This document shows, piece by piece, positions 1 through 13,538 of a stretch of 64,000 nucleotides of DNA (the stretch's first letter is position 1; every line of letters begins with the position of its first letter). The DNA comes from Onchocerca volvulus. Lineage: Eukaryota > Nematoda > Chromadorea > Rhabditida > Onchocercidae. Location of the stretch: assembly GCA_000499405.2 (NCBI GenBank), contig HG738139.1:3849563-3913562 (forward strand). The letters run 5' to 3'. The notes under the pieces are model-generated. The model saw only the letters and a program-made list of their open reading frames with translations, did not search any database and had not been told where the DNA came from. The translations under genes and the position numbers were made by a program.

Positions 1-600
1 AAATTAATCAAACATGCTTTAAATAAAAAAGGAAAAGCAATATTGAATTCGTCTTTACGTTTCATTTCAATAAATTATTCAAAAGACTGCATTACATATT
101 ATAACCGTCCCACAATCAAAAAACTTAGTCATTCGAGGTGCAATTCTCTTCCCCGACCTCCCCGAAACTTCCCGGAAAACTGATTTACTTTTATTTTGTC
201 CATTTTGTTAGCAGAAAGATGAAATACACCGCGTTAGCGAATGATAAAATAAGTAAACTTCGGATACGATGACCCGATATACAATGGCCATGAATTGATA
301 AGAGATGGCTACATGTGCGCGTGTGTGTATACGTATGTGACGTGTATGTGCGTGTGGACGTGTGTGTGCACGTGTATGTGCATATGCGGACCTACGTGTA
401 CTTCTGCATGTGTATATGTTTGTAGTTGCATTTCAAGACTTAAATGATGCATATGCGGGATTTTGATGAAGCTGTAGTTTGAATGAATTTTCAAAATTTC
501 AGAGATAGCAATATTTAAGGAGCCTGATAGCTTCTAGTTCGTATTATATCGGACAAGTTCTGCGGAACTTCCTATGGATTTCGGGTATTAAATATCGGTA
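1..600. other. 5' flank of the TAO kinase gene
   Basis: No gene is seen here. Bases 1-300 are mixed sequence with a short C-rich stretch near 150-175. Bases about 310-415 form an alternating purine-pyrimidine tract (listed separately). Bases 420-600 lead to the kinase ATG at 601. No strong acceptor-like AG lies directly before that ATG, unlike most other genes in the window, so a short untranslated leader or an upstream non-coding exon is possible. Confidence 0.6.
310..415. repeat. Alternating purine-pyrimidine (GT/AC-type) tract
   Basis: The tract is built from short GTGT, ACGTGT and GTGCAC-like units. Every frame through it is low complexity, and the minus-strand reading is a His/Thr/Val-rich run that is not a protein. 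It ends about 185 bp before the kinase start. Long alternating tracts of this kind can adopt Z-DNA; that is general knowledge, not something shown here. Confidence 0.75.
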
Positions 601-3600
601 ATGCCGGCTGCATCAATAGGTAAACCGGGTAGCTTAAAGGATCCCGCTATTGCTTCGTTATTCTCTGTGAAAGATCCGGAACAACGTTTTGAGGATCTTC
701 GTGAAATCGGTCATGGTTCATTTGGAGCCGTTTTTTTTGTAAGTTCCTTTTTTTCTCATTTTTATTTCTTTCTATTCATGTAATAATTGACTGGAAATTG
801 TTAGTTGTAGGTAATCCATACAAATAAATATTTAATATTATATCTTAACTCTCGTCATATACTAAAACATGTTATCTAATATCCAAGTAAAAGAATGAAG
901 GAAAGGTAGAATTGGAGATAATTGATGTGGCTCTATATGAGAACATTCTTCTTTATAGATTTGTTCTGTCTAATAATTGTTCTACTTGGAATAAATATCT
1001 CAATGAAGAAATTTTTGTTAGAATGTTTTTTCGTCTGCTGTCGTTTCTGATGAAAGAGAAGAGTTTATAATCAAAATTTTCATGGGGAAATTTTTCAGTA
1101 GAATTTCGTATGTAAAATTTACTTTTTCTGCATGAAATTTCCATGTAAAATGTAGTGAGATTTTTCAATAAAGCAGCTTCTTTTTTTTCCTCGGTAGAAT
1201 TTTCCATGAGATTCTGCGGACTTGAAGAATGTGGTTCGATTATCAAAAATTTGATTTTCTTTTTTGATACTGTTTTATAGCTTCATGATTCTTATTTCCA
1301 AATCCATTTATGATTATAAAATTTCTTTTTCCGGCTCTATCATAAAGTATTTTTTTTTTCAGTACCAGTTTTTACTGTGCTAATTTAATTCATTTCAGGC
1401 GCAGGATTTGGAAACGAATACAACAGTTGCAATTAAAAAAATGGCTTTTTCCGGCAAACAATCAGCTGAAAAATGGTCTGATATCATCAAGGAAGTGTCC
1501 TTCCTAAAAAATATCAAACATGAAAATATTGTTGAATATCGAGCATGCTATCTAAAAGAGCATACTTGCTGGGTAATTTCAATGAATTTCAAAAATCTGT
1601 ATATTTTTAATTAATCCCTGTCTAAACTGAAGTACTAGATTTATCCAAAATAGATTCGGAAATTTATCTCGTTTTGGTTTATGATTCTGAAAATGATTAC
1701 TGTTTTTGTTATTTCCTATTGTTTATTTCCAGTAGACTTAAAATAGTGCTAACGATTTTTCAATAAAATTTTACTTTTCCATCAGTTCATAAGGGATGAA
1801 AATTGTTACAGCTAGTGATGGAGTATTGTATTGGTTCCGCAGCAGACATAGTTGAAGTACATCGTAGTCCTATACGGGAATGTGAAATTGCTGCTATCAT
1901 TGAGCAGACACTTTTTGGACTATCTTATCTACATAAATTAGGACGTATACATCGAGATGTTAAAGCTGGAAATATTCTTTTAACCGATAATGGCATCGTT
2001 AAACTTGGTAAGCTGTTTACAGTATAAACTTATATATTGTGGGATTTAAAATAAATTAAAAGTGACATATTTTATATAAAATCTATTTTTTAATTTAATT
2101 AAATTTTTGTGATCATTTACTCCAATATATTATCAGTGGTATTGATGGAGATGGGGAATGACTCTAATATTTGAATTGGTTTGATTATAGCTGACTTTGG
2201 GAGTGCTTCTATCTTATGTCCTGCTCAAAGTTTTGTTGGCACGCCTTACTGGATGGCTCCTGAAGTTATTCTGGCGATGGATGAAGGACATTATGATCAG
2301 AGTGCAGATATTTGGTCTCTTGGGATTACTTGTATTGAATTAGGTTAATATATTTCGATATAATTTTAATAATTTTCATTTTAATAGTTGACATGAATGA
2401 AGAAATGGATTTAACTTTATATTTGGTGAGCGTAAAATAGGTGGAATACCATTAATTTCAGCAAATACTATGCTTATAATTACCTGTCAGCTCAGGATCT
2501 TGTTTTAGCAGAACGACGTCCTCCTCTTTTCAACATGAATGCAATGTCCGCTTTATATCATATTGCTCAGAATGATCCACCTAAACTTTCAAATGGCGAG
2601 AATTCTTCAATATTGTGGTCATCGGATTTCCATTCTTTCGTTGATCTTTGCTTACGTAAAGATCCACGTGAGCGAATGAAGACAGGTCCTTGTCAGCAAG
2701 TGAGTTATTTGTTTCTGTTGCCATTTTAGGTGCGATGAATATAAATATAAATTAGTTTATTTGCTTCGCTAAAAGAAAGGAGAATATATATGAAATTTCT
2801 GCATTTGCTGAAATTTTTGGCAAAACTTTCTGTCTGAAATTTTTTCTAGCATCCGTTTATTGTGAATGGGCGTTTGGATGGTGTAATTTTGGAATTAATA
2901 ACAAGAACAAAGGCATTAGTCAGCGATTTGGATAACTTCCAGTACAGGAAAATGAGAAAATTAGTTTATCTTGACGAGCAACAAAGTATTGTGACTGATG
3001 ATACGATGATAACAGATCGGCATGATGTGGTATATCTTTGTTTCACTTTTCCATCATCAATACAATGTGTGTCTGATTTATTTTAATATTCATTTTTCCC
3101 TTACTATTTTTAACATATTTTTTTTTACTCCACAATGTTAATGTTAATGTTTTGCACCTATGAAATTTCTAGATTTCTTATCATTCATATGAGCATGTTC
3201 TTGTTTGTTTAATTGCCTTCGGATTGACTCTTCTCCGGTAATATATTCGAAATTGAAATTGTGGAATAATGAAAAGAAAATGGATAGTGTGTCGTGATGG
3301 TTTATATGAGGCGGAAGAGATTGGTATCGGTCTAAGTCGTAATATCTAAGTGACTGCTAAATTTATCTAATTTATGTTCACTTTGGATAGAAATCTGAAT
3401 CTTACATTTATTTCAGAAAATGTTTATTTTAATTAAGTCCCTTTTTTCGGACAATTTTCAAGTTGATATTATTTTTTCAAGTCGATTTTGCAGGACGAAG
3501 AATTGTCAGGAATAGGAGGTTCAACAAGTTCACGGTCAAATTCGATTTCTTCATTCCAATCTTATCATTCAACTGCTCCTATTTCTGATAGTCATCATGG

Positions 3601-6600
3601 AGACAATGGTAAAGCCATTATTTCACGGCCTCTTATTCCTCTTCGTGTTCTTTCATCAGCTGGTTCTGATATCAACAGTTTTAATGAAGATTTGGATAAC
3701 ACTGACAAGGTAATTTTTTTCTTTTTGTATGAGATCAATTTTTTCACAAACAGTAACAATCATAATTTGTCTTTGATTTCTAAAATTATAAGCAGCTATA
3801 CGTATTTATAATACCAAGATTATGGAAGCGATATGAACCATTGCCGAATTTTAAGATTACTCTATAATTACTTAACCTGGAAAATATGCTACCCACTCGT
3901 TTACTTTGCTTACGTTAAATTGAAAGTTCCTAAATTTAGAATAGGACGATAATTCACGTTGGTGACGGAGGAGGTCATTGCATGCACTCAATGCATGAAT
4001 TATCTCTTGCTGAAGAAACTTCTTCAGGAATGCCAACACCTCCCTCAGCATCTGACGAAACTACGAGGCCGATTAATGTATACTTTCAGTTTTCTTTTTT
4101 GAGGTTTCAAAATTTTAATCATAAATTGTACTTTTACCTGCTCCGGCTTTTTCTTCTAATGCAAATTTGTAAATAACAAAATTTGTGAAAAAATTTTTTA
4201 GGAAGAAATGGCAACTCTTCGGCGATCCAAATTTTCAACATTACGAACAACGAAGCTAATTTCAAAGGAATTGGAGGAATATAGTAGGGAAAATAATATA
4301 TATGAACAAATGAGTGGTTATAAACGTTTACGTCAACAGCATCAGAAGGAATTGAAGCAAGTAAGTTTTTTAGATCAGCTTTAATTTTGGAGGATCCAAT
4401 GATATAGAAATGGAAAAGTTAAATGATCTTAAAATTGCTTTAGCAAATGGTAAAACTTATATTTTTAACATTTAGGTGAATTTTCTTTTCCACAAAAAAA
4501 CATGCTTCATTATTCGTTTTCAGTTCAAAAATATATTCGTTTTAGCTTGAAGAGAAATGTGCAATGGAGATGGAATCATTCAAACAAAAAGCTGATAAAG
4601 AATATGAAAATCTTTTAAATGTTTTTAGCAAAGAACTTCAGCGTCTACGTAACAGTCAAAATACTGAAAAAGATAAAAAGGTAGGACTTTTGCTTTCTAT
4701 TATATCAATGTCATTTTCAAGTATAGTCAAGTCTGCTGTAAAATGTCACAGTTTTACATTATACAATGATTTTGAAGATTGGTAGTTTTTAGAAACAATT
4801 ATTAGTTTTTAGTATCTCTTTATTTTCGTTGTTATTTCAAACATAAAATAAGTTTCGAATTGTTAATGGTGATGTAGGAACGGTTTCTTGTTCTGTATCA
4901 GAATTTCAGAGCACAAAATTTGCACATAGCATCAGCTAAAGTTCATGAAAAATATCAATTCTAATTTGTTTGATTTTCTTTTTGCCGTGTCTTCATTTGT
5001 GCTTAATATTGTCTTCTGTCTTGTTAGATTTTTTCTTTATAGCTCCGTGAATATGATGAAGCCGAACGCAGGTTACGGCGTCAATTAAATTCACAACACG
5101 AAAACGAATTAAAAGCATTTTCTAATGCTCAAAAGAAGGAATATAAGCACAATAAAGAGAGAGCCAAAGTGGTAAATTTTTTTGCATCTGAAGCAGAAAA
5201 CTATATAAAACAACTATATAAAACTTTATTTCGAATAACATTTGTTATTGATTTTTGTAAGAAGATAGGGTTACTCTATAGCCTTACTCCTTACTTTTAC
5301 TGAAATAAGAATAATTTGTAATTTTAAAGGAATTGAAAGAACGCTATGGAATTCGTTCTGCATATGAAAGTGCACTGAAGGAGACGAAAGCTGTTTTGAA
5401 TGCAAGGCGTACTGATGCGGAAGCGGTGTTTACTCGTGAGCAAAAAATAACGATGGAAAATGAAATTCGTAGGTTGAGAGGAGTTCGTATGATCGAAATG
5501 CACGCTTTGGTTGAGAAATTGATTGCAGATGTATGTTTTCTGTATCTTGATATAAATTCAAGGTTTTATGAGCGATTACTTCTGTTTAGATAACTTTAGA
5601 GCATAAGATGAGCAAGATATATGAATGATATTAACTATAAAAGTGCTTACGTCCTTGTTTTAAATTTCTACTTTTGTGTAGACATCAGCATTGTAATCTT
5701 TTTTGGAAGGTTGATGTATTTCTGAATGCAACTTTGTAACCACAGACAAGCATTTTTCTTAATGAATGATTAGACCTGGCTATCTGATGATGTATGGAAT
5801 TTAGATATAGATTGTATTTCTCATTATTTAATGAAAGCAGTTCAATCTTTATAACTTAATCTGTCAATATTGGTTCTAAGTGACGTTTGAAAAATTAAAT
5901 CTGTTTTCAGTAATGTTATTGTGCAAAGCTTTCCAATTCTTCGTAAAAAATGATTGGTTACTGAAATTATTTACTAATTTGAATGGAATGGATTCATTGT
6001 AGATAGCAGTTGTGGCACAAAATGGGTTATATAGGAAGTGGAATTTATTTTAGGAGTTGAAATTCAAAGGCAAACAATTGGAAACAAGCCATGCTCTGTT
6101 AAGAAAACATCATGAACAAACAAAAGAACTCGAATCATCACTTTTAATCGACAGTCAACGCATGAAACGGCGACATCTGGACAAACAGCATGAAGCCGAA
6201 ACTTCAAATCAGTTGCAGTATAATCAAAGAGTTATAGATGAAACTATGAAACGACATGCTTTGCAATCAAAACAGCAGCCCAAAGAATTGAAGGTTTTGT
6301 TGCGATTTGATTTATTCAGAGAAGTCATAAAATGATTGTTTGTTGTATTTTTTTTTTTTTTTTTTTCGTGACAAGAAAGAAAATAAGCTCTCAAGGCATT
6401 ATTTTTATTTTGAAGAACAACAAAGTTTTCAGGTGATCCTGTTGTTTCAAAATAAATTGTTCTTTAATCTGTTTTTATAGACAAAAGAGTTGCAAATAAG
6501 AAAACAGTATCGACAGGCAGTGAAAACACAGCTAAGGCAGAGCAAGCTGTTACAAGCTCAGGTATGCTTTTCAGAACTTTAATTTTTAAGATCTTGCAAA

Positions 6601-7978
6601 CTAAAGATTGAAAATTTCATTTTTTCAGATCTCAAAATCAGAAGTTTGAAATTTTCATATTTTGTTTCTAATTTAATTTTGATAGGTTTTCAGGTATTGA
6701 GCTCTACGCCAAAAGAAGAACATAGGGAAATGATAGCAAAATTGAAGGAAGAGCAAAAGAGAAAGTTAGCAACATTGGCTGGACAATACGAAAGTACTAT
6801 CGAAAGTTTGCTGCGAGATTTAACTGTAAAATTAGAATCTTGGCAGGTAATTTTCGATTTTTTTGTATTCCGTAGAAATAGTACTAATAATTTTGTATAT
6901 TCCATAATTTTCTTTTAGTTCAATTTTATTAATAGTTATCTTGGCATAGGTCATTTTTGCTTAACCTCAAGACATTTTTTGAATTCATAATAGTCATTGT
7001 GATTCAAGACCCTTTTTGCTGAGCTTTTTTTATTTGCTTGCAAGAAATAAATGAATATGTTTTTGTGTCGAAATATTTTATTACTTTTTGGCTAGCAGTT
7101 GATTGAGACTTTCCTATGCATTGATTATTAGTATTCAGGATATTTATCCTTTTTCTGTGATTCTGTTATAGTCTCATATAAATATATATTGCTTTGTTTA
7201 GGAAGACGAATTGAAAGCTTTGAAAGAGAAACTTGAAAAAGAGATGGATATGCTTAAAGATTTTCAAAATCGACAGAAAAATTGCCTCAAAGAGAACTGT
7301 AAAAGAGAGGAACAGAAATTGGCGGAGCGTACTTCGATAAGAAAAGCAGTTATCGAAAAAAAGGTAGTTTATGATATTATTTGAATAATGTTGATATGAT
7401 TCAAGCATATTTTTTTGCTGATGAAAGCTCGCCTAGTCAGAAGCACTTACATTTTATTATTCATGCTTATTATAATATTCGCATTACGCGAATCAAGCAA
7501 AGATCTGGATTTACATTCTAATTCGTCCAAAAGTTCATTTACTTTTTCAATTTTTGAATTTTTCTGTAACAAATATTTGATGAGAGATCTTGTTTTTGAA
7601 AACATTGGCAATAAAATTGATCATTTAGAAAATTTATATGTGAGCACAGGAGGCACGAAGAGAAATCTTAATGCAAGAAACGTAAATAGAACTGGGGAAC
7701 GGAAAGTTCATTAAATTTATTTATATTCTAGGCTTTTTTCACAGCATCATTTGTTTTAGATGGAAGAAGAAAAGGCATCCTTGGAGACTGAGCGTCAGAA
7801 AATGTTAAAAGCGGTGGAGGAAAAACATCGTATTGAAAAAGCGGCATTTTTTGATGATGAACAGAAGGCGCTAAATGAACAAACGCAACAGATGTCCTCA
7901 TCTGTTTCTCAATTTAGTTCACAAGACACCTTATGCTCAATTTCATCAAATCTTCATTCTTTAGCTACAAGTTCTTAG
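601..7978 (+). CDS. kin-18: TAO-family Ste20 serine/threonine kinase (KIN-18/TAOK)
   Basis: Seventeen exons join in phase to a 954-residue protein: 601-738, 1399-1572, 1812-2007, 2191-2343, 2509-2699, 2850-3029, 3494-3709, 3940-4077, 4202-4360, 4546-4680, 5043-5171, 5330-5530, 6054-6293, 6481-6561, 6694-6846, 7202-7363, 7760-7978. The kinase domain spans about residues 30-285: glycine loop GHGSFGAV (37-44), catalytic lysine K59 in [14 protein letters not shown] with D153, DFG at 171-173, then GTPYWMAPE. The family signature [15 protein letters not shown] follows. The middle is Ser-rich; the C-terminal half is a long charged coiled coil containing EQMSGYKR and HALLxKHHE blocks typical of TAO kinases. 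In animals these act as MAP3Ks upstream of MKK3/6 and in cytoskeletal and Hippo signalling. Length is close to other nematode TAO kinases. Exon 8 is set at 3940 because an acceptor at 3945 would bring an in-frame stop. Family assignment is near certain; single exon edges are less so. Confidence 0.95.
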
Positions 7979-8158
7979 GCTATTTTATTTATATGAAATC
8001 ATTTTGTTGTAAGGCTTTCAGAACGGCCATGTGTTTAAGAGTTAGGTTTTTTATCTTTCATTTTAAAAGATTATACTTCAGGGTATCCGATATATGGGTA
8101 CATTACCATAGAGGTAACGCATGCTTAGCGTAATGACTTGAAGCTCTTACATGATGAA

Positions 8159-8178
8159 AATAAATGAAAGAAAATAAA
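8159..8178 (+). terminator. Two AATAAA polyadenylation signals after kin-18
   Basis: AATAAA occurs at 8159-8164 and 8173-8178, about 180-200 nt after the kinase stop, giving a 3' UTR of ordinary length for the expected transcript end. Confidence 0.6.
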
Positions 8179-11100
8179 AATAACGCTTTTTTTTCAGTTG
8201 TATGTCATTGACATGTTATGCAGATTATATATCATTTTTGAACAATCTTAGAATCCCGAATAAATTTTTCCTAACTGCATATTCTTTATCATGTAAAAGA
8301 TATGAACTAGGGAAATGATAAAGAATATATATCTCTTTTTTTGTATCTTTCATGTCCAATTCTTTATTGAAATGATTGTGTTCGAGCGAACTCATCGAAT
8401 TATTTCCCCCGGTAGTTTTGATTTTTATCCGGTATGTGAAATTAATTTTACTTTTCATTTCACAGTACTCGTTTGAAATTTTAGATGCTTATTCAAATTT
8501 CGCTCTCTTGGCATTGAAGTAAATTTACATTGAGCTTGATTTTAATATAAATTATGGAAAAATTCAGTTTTCTGGAATTCATAAGATCTCATATTATTAC
8601 CTACCTCCTAATGCTAATTTGCTACAGTTCTATCAAATGGTTTAGATATAATGTTGATTCATGGTCCATTTTGTCAATTTTTTCGAAATTCGCAGAAATT
8701 TAATCAGATATGGATGAAATCGCTTGATTTTTCCCTCTTTTGTTGTCAGTCATATCCAAAAGTTTTCTACTGGAATAAATGTGCCATCTTGGCTTTGGCC
8801 TTATCTTCTGATCTTCTTTGTGTTCTTGGATTGTTTCTTTCATCGATTAATCTTGCGATTTCTAGGGAAGATTAATGCAGCCAACTGCAAGTAATTATTA
8901 TTATGGATGAAATATCTCTTTAAATCGTGATAGCTATTACTTCAGTTGTGGCGCTATAGATGCTTACTTTGTATACTTTATTTCAACATATCTTTGAATT
9001 AGCAAATTTATGATCCGTTTTGTCCTTACATCTGTTGCTTTCATGTTCATAAGCATAGTAGAAATTTTTGACATTTGATTTTCTGAATCGCTCTACGCAG
9101 TTGCTACAAATTATCCTTCAATATTTAAAGATAATTTAATTTAATTTACAGTGATCAGGTTTTCGCGTTCAAACGTTAGTATATCTCTGTATTAATCTAC
9201 CGCTTTTATTTTTTTTTTATTTTTATTTTTTTTTGTTTTTTTTTTTGTTTTTTCCCATTAGATTGTGTATGATCATATTTAAGGGAACCGGTGCACATTG
9301 AAGAAAAGAATGTATTATAGGAGTCGTGTGCCTTATTTGTTTATTAGTGCCACAAAACAATATTATTAGTATAACTGTTATTGTTTATTTACGTTGATTG
9401 CATGACCCTATCGATGTTGAAGTTTTAATATTTCATCTCTCGAGTTCCATTTTCTGATTTAAAAAGCCATGAATTATTAACTCAGGTGAAAAAATGAGCA
9501 ATGAAAAAGATGAAAGAAGATGAGAGCCAAAATTTTTTCTTATAATTAGTTTGCTTGATTCTTCTAAATGCAATCAAGTAAATTATTCAATCAATTTTTG
9601 CTAATTCTTTTTCTCCCCTGTTTTTTCTTTTTTTTTTTTTTTCGATTCATGCTTTAGTTTAAATGTCATTTGTAATTATCAAATTTCCTTTCCTTTATCT
9701 TACATGCTTCACTTGTACAGTAGCCTTTCATCTTTTCCAAAAGTGCAGCATTTGTCATAATTATAATATATATAAACTTTAGTTCTTCTTACCTTTCTCC
9801 TTACGTCTATTTCACTGGAATATCAAAATTTTTCTCGGAAATACCAAGTCTCGAAGTTTTTTTTTTTTTGTTATTGTTTATTGATTCTTTTGCTATTGTT
9901 TTAATTGGCTGTTCTGGTTTGTACATGCTCACCATCATTCCAACGCATTAATAAAATTTACGTATTAGCCTTTGACCTTTGTGTTCACAATAATATTATG
10001 ACCGAAAAATCATCCAGCAGAAGCGAATCGAATAAATTCAACGTAATGTGTAAATGAGAATTTGTGTCAATAATACTTCAAGCTATTTCCAACTTTATCA
10101 AATCTATGAGATCTTAAAATTCCATAATTTTTAGTATAATAACATGAATTTATTTTTCTAGCAAATAATTTATATTAATAACTTGATTTTAGACGAAGAA
10201 ATACATAGAAACCGAAGAATGATCTAAGAGAATGCAGATCATCATGTTTAATTAATCTAGTTTTAATAAACTTTATTTTATAATTTTAATTAGTTTAAAT
10301 TTTTCATGTAAATTAATACTTTCAAATTTAGTTAAATAATAGAAATGGAAGTGAAAAGAACGAATTATTGCTGTTGTTGTTGTTGTTATTGAAATAATTT
10401 TTAATAGCTGAACCTAAATTGATCGGTAAATTCCGCCTTTAAATTTTATTACATTCTTGTCAAAAGCATCTAATTACTGCAACTTTATAAATAATAGAAA
10501 CTAAATCTTATACAAATGAAACATTCCTTTTTACACATTAGTAAAAAGGATGAAAGATTAAAAGTCAAGTTAATCGCTTCAGAAAGGTCATAAAATTCAC
10601 TCAAAACTACTACTTCAATAGCGGTTTTATTGATTTACAACTTCTCGATTTATTCATAGAAGATATTTAATTTGGATGGAATGTCCTTGACTAAAAGATA
10701 AGATAGTTTATATACTCTTTCAAAATATTAGTACAAAAATTTCCATTGTAGAAGAAATAAGAAAAAAAAAACTTACTTTAAAAGTTATTAAGAATTTATT
10801 TTTTAATTATAATTTGAATGGGGAGTGATGGGGAGGAAAAAAAATACCTAGTTTTATTGAAATCAAAAATTTGATACAATTTGCTAAAATAATACAATGA
10901 TATATTTATAAATGTAAAGGTTAAAAATCTATTAAAGAAAGAAATTAATGAAGAAAAAGCTTGAATTTGAAAAGAAAAAAAAATTTTAAATTGAATTTTC
11001 CAGCAATATTTTTGGAAATTTAATTTTGAAAATTTCGTCATTCCATTTTTATGAAATAATCAATCCAACTTATCCATCCAGCCCATTTTTGCAAAAAAAA

Positions 11101-11934
11101 AAAAAAAAAAAAGAATTACAAATTTCTGAAAATTTCAAAGATGAAAAAGATTTTCATTACAGAAGAAAAAAAAAAGTTGAAACTTATTTTCCTTATTTAT
11201 AAAATTCTGATCAAAAGAGCTAGTTTGTTAAATTTGAATCTTTTAAAATAGTTCGGACAATTTCAAATTATTTCAATCATATTGCTTATAAAACAATTCA
11301 TGATAATACATACATATTAATTGAAGGAATTCATTTATATTTAATTACAACAATATTTATTCCTAATCTAATTATTTCGATGCTATACATACAATTATTC
11401 AATTAATTAATTTCAAATTACAAAAAGCTTGTCACTAAGATTGTTTTTACTAATTCCTATAATACTAATATTAGTCCATAATATCCAGTTAATATCGTTT
11501 TAGGATGCAAACTTAAAATAACTTACATTTCTCAAACAAGCTTGCAGAAACTTGCAATAATTTGCATTTTTTCAACAAACTTGCATTTCTCGACAAACTT
11601 GAAACAATAATATTTCAAAAAGTTTTCTATCTCGTTAATTAAACATATTTAACTTAATTAACTTAATCACATTCAACAGTTCAAACAAAAGAAAAAAATT
11701 AAGGATTTGAAAAAAAAAAAAAAAGGAAAAAGGAAGGAAAGAGATGAAAAGATAATTGTTGGCAGGTGCTTATCATTGGTGCTTATCGTATCTTCGTTAA
11801 TTAGAGGTAATATATTTGTTGTTTAATTAGAGAGAAGAAAAGAAAAAGAGAAAAAAATGCATAAAATTACTTTACTCCATATTTTGGAGCAAAAAATTTT
11901 TTACGATGAAATGGTAGATTGTAAGATACAGTTT

Positions 11935-11938
<4 letters not shown>

Positions 11939-11988
<50 letters not shown>

Positions 11989-12013
11989 ACTTCTTCTACA
12001 ATCGAGAGAAAGG

Positions 12014-12046
<33 letters not shown>
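11939..12046. repeat. (CT)24 facing (AG)15: imperfect inverted pair
   Basis: An uninterrupted run of 24 CT dinucleotides (11939-11986) is followed, after about 30 bp, by 15 AG dinucleotides (12017-12046). The two arms are complementary, so the strand could fold into a hairpin, and each arm is also a pure polypyrimidine/polypurine tract able to form triplex DNA. The short ORF across it is an artefact of the repeat. Confidence 0.9.
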
Positions 12047-12049
<3 letters not shown>

Positions 12050-12319
12050 TATATTGTGATAGGTACCGTTGATGATGATAATTTTAATATGTTTCGCTGA
12101 GGAAATCATAAAATTGCAACCAATCAATGAACAATAAAAAGGGAATTTGTGTGAGCATTCTGGCAAGAATGAATCAATTTGATCAATCAGTTGATCAGTT
12201 GCTTCGACAAAATTGAATTAAATTCTAAATTGAACTGAATTGAAATTTGTAATTTTTTAATCGAACTTGTTCTTAATTTACTTATTCTGTTCTTTTTTCT
12301 TCTTTCGTTTCTCCCTTTT

Positions 12320-12320
12320 C

Positions 12321-12339
<19 letters not shown>
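12320..12339. repeat. (TC)10 microsatellite
   Basis: A pure TC run passes directly into TTTC units. It sits about 300 bp from the larger CT/AG pair, so this part of the desert is rich in pyrimidine simple repeats. Confidence 0.85.
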
Positions 12340-12353
<14 letters not shown>

Positions 12354-12544
12354 TCAATTTCGATCAAAAATGGAAATACTTGTTTATGATGATGGGTTGT
12401 TGGTTTATCCAATTTTAATTTAAAAACGATGAAATAAACGGTGAAACTTTTTTTGTAGAGAATGTTTATTCAACGAAAACGTTTACATTATACTCACAAT
12501 TTTACCTTTTCTTTCTTCCTTTTCTAAATTTACTTTTTCTTTTC

Positions 12545-12725
12545 ATATTGTAATTCTATTATATTTTATTTCATTCTATTCTGTTATATGTCTTTTATTT
12601 AATTCCATTCCATTTTATTCTATTCTATTAATTTGACTTTTCTGTTAAATTCTGTAATATTTTATTCCATTCTATTCTATCCTATTTTACTCTATTCTAC
12701 CCTATTCTGTTCTATTCTATTTTAA
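12545..12725. repeat. Degenerate TTCTA pentanucleotide repeat
   Basis: About 180 bp dominated by TTCTA and close variants (TTTTA, TTCTG, CCCTA), with interruptions. It is an ageing microsatellite or minisatellite; no coding content is seen. Confidence 0.75.
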
Positions 12726-13538
12726 TAATTCGATTTAATTTTTCCATTAAAATTACGTTGAGTTCTAAAAATTTTTTTCAAACAAGTATTACCTTATTAA
12801 TAATACTTATTCCTTATTAAAAATCCATCCAAACAAATCAACTCAGTGTTTTGAAAAAGAAGAAAATTTGATAAATTATGAAAAAAAAAAAAACAAAAAT
12901 ATAAAAATAGAAATAGCTGAGCAATTATTTGATGAAATAATTTTTCTCAATTATTCCACTCTTATCAAAATATGCTAATATATTTATCACTTTTTAAAAT
13001 CATTTTTCTTTTCTTTCTCGAAAAAAGAAATTTAAAAAAAAAATACAAATTTTTCAAAAAAATCATAAATTTGATAGTTCCCGTAACAAGTATATGATGA
13101 AATTTTTGCAAATAAGTAAATTTATTTTAAGTTTTTACAAATTTTAATAGTTTACTTTCATTTTTTTTTTTGCTTAATGCAACTGATAAACAAAATAATT
13201 CAGATATTACATAGCAATGTTTGTACAATTCTATAGTAATTAATTAATTCATTTTAATTTTTAAATCAATCATTTTCAATGGGTGGATCATTTTTCGTTT
13301 TGATTAGCTGATCTGTAAAAATTCTATATTTCTATTCTTAATCCTATAATCCCTACCGTATAATAAATGGAATAATTTCAAAAGTTTAATTCGATTCAAA
13401 AGAAACTGCTTATTGTGTGGTGCAATTATTATCACTTATCTAATTTTAATTTAATTTTTTATTTTCATCGATTACTCATTATTCAGATATTATTTGCTTA
13501 TCTATTTATTTTTCGCTTTTTAAATATTTCCCATTGTT

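Noticed and set aside
309..494. Minus-strand 61-codon ORF, His/Thr/Val-rich
   Set aside because: It is the translation of the alternating GT/AC repeat; no splice, start context or complexity supports a gene.
3945..4077. Alternative kin-18 exon 8 start after ATAG at 3945
   Set aside because: In the required phase it meets TGA within seven codons; the acceptor at 3940 keeps the frame open.
8640..9120. Minus-strand open stretches (segments such as ARLIDERNNPRTQRR near 8783-8860 and NCVERFRKSNVKNF near 9060-9110)
   Set aside because: They look coding-like and acceptor-like sites precede them, but every donor that fits the phase creates a stop at the junction, and no start exon was found. Possibly a relic; not callable.
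11857..12072. ORF with poly-Leu/Ser then poly-Arg/Glu
   Set aside because: It is a direct product of the CT and AG microsatellites.
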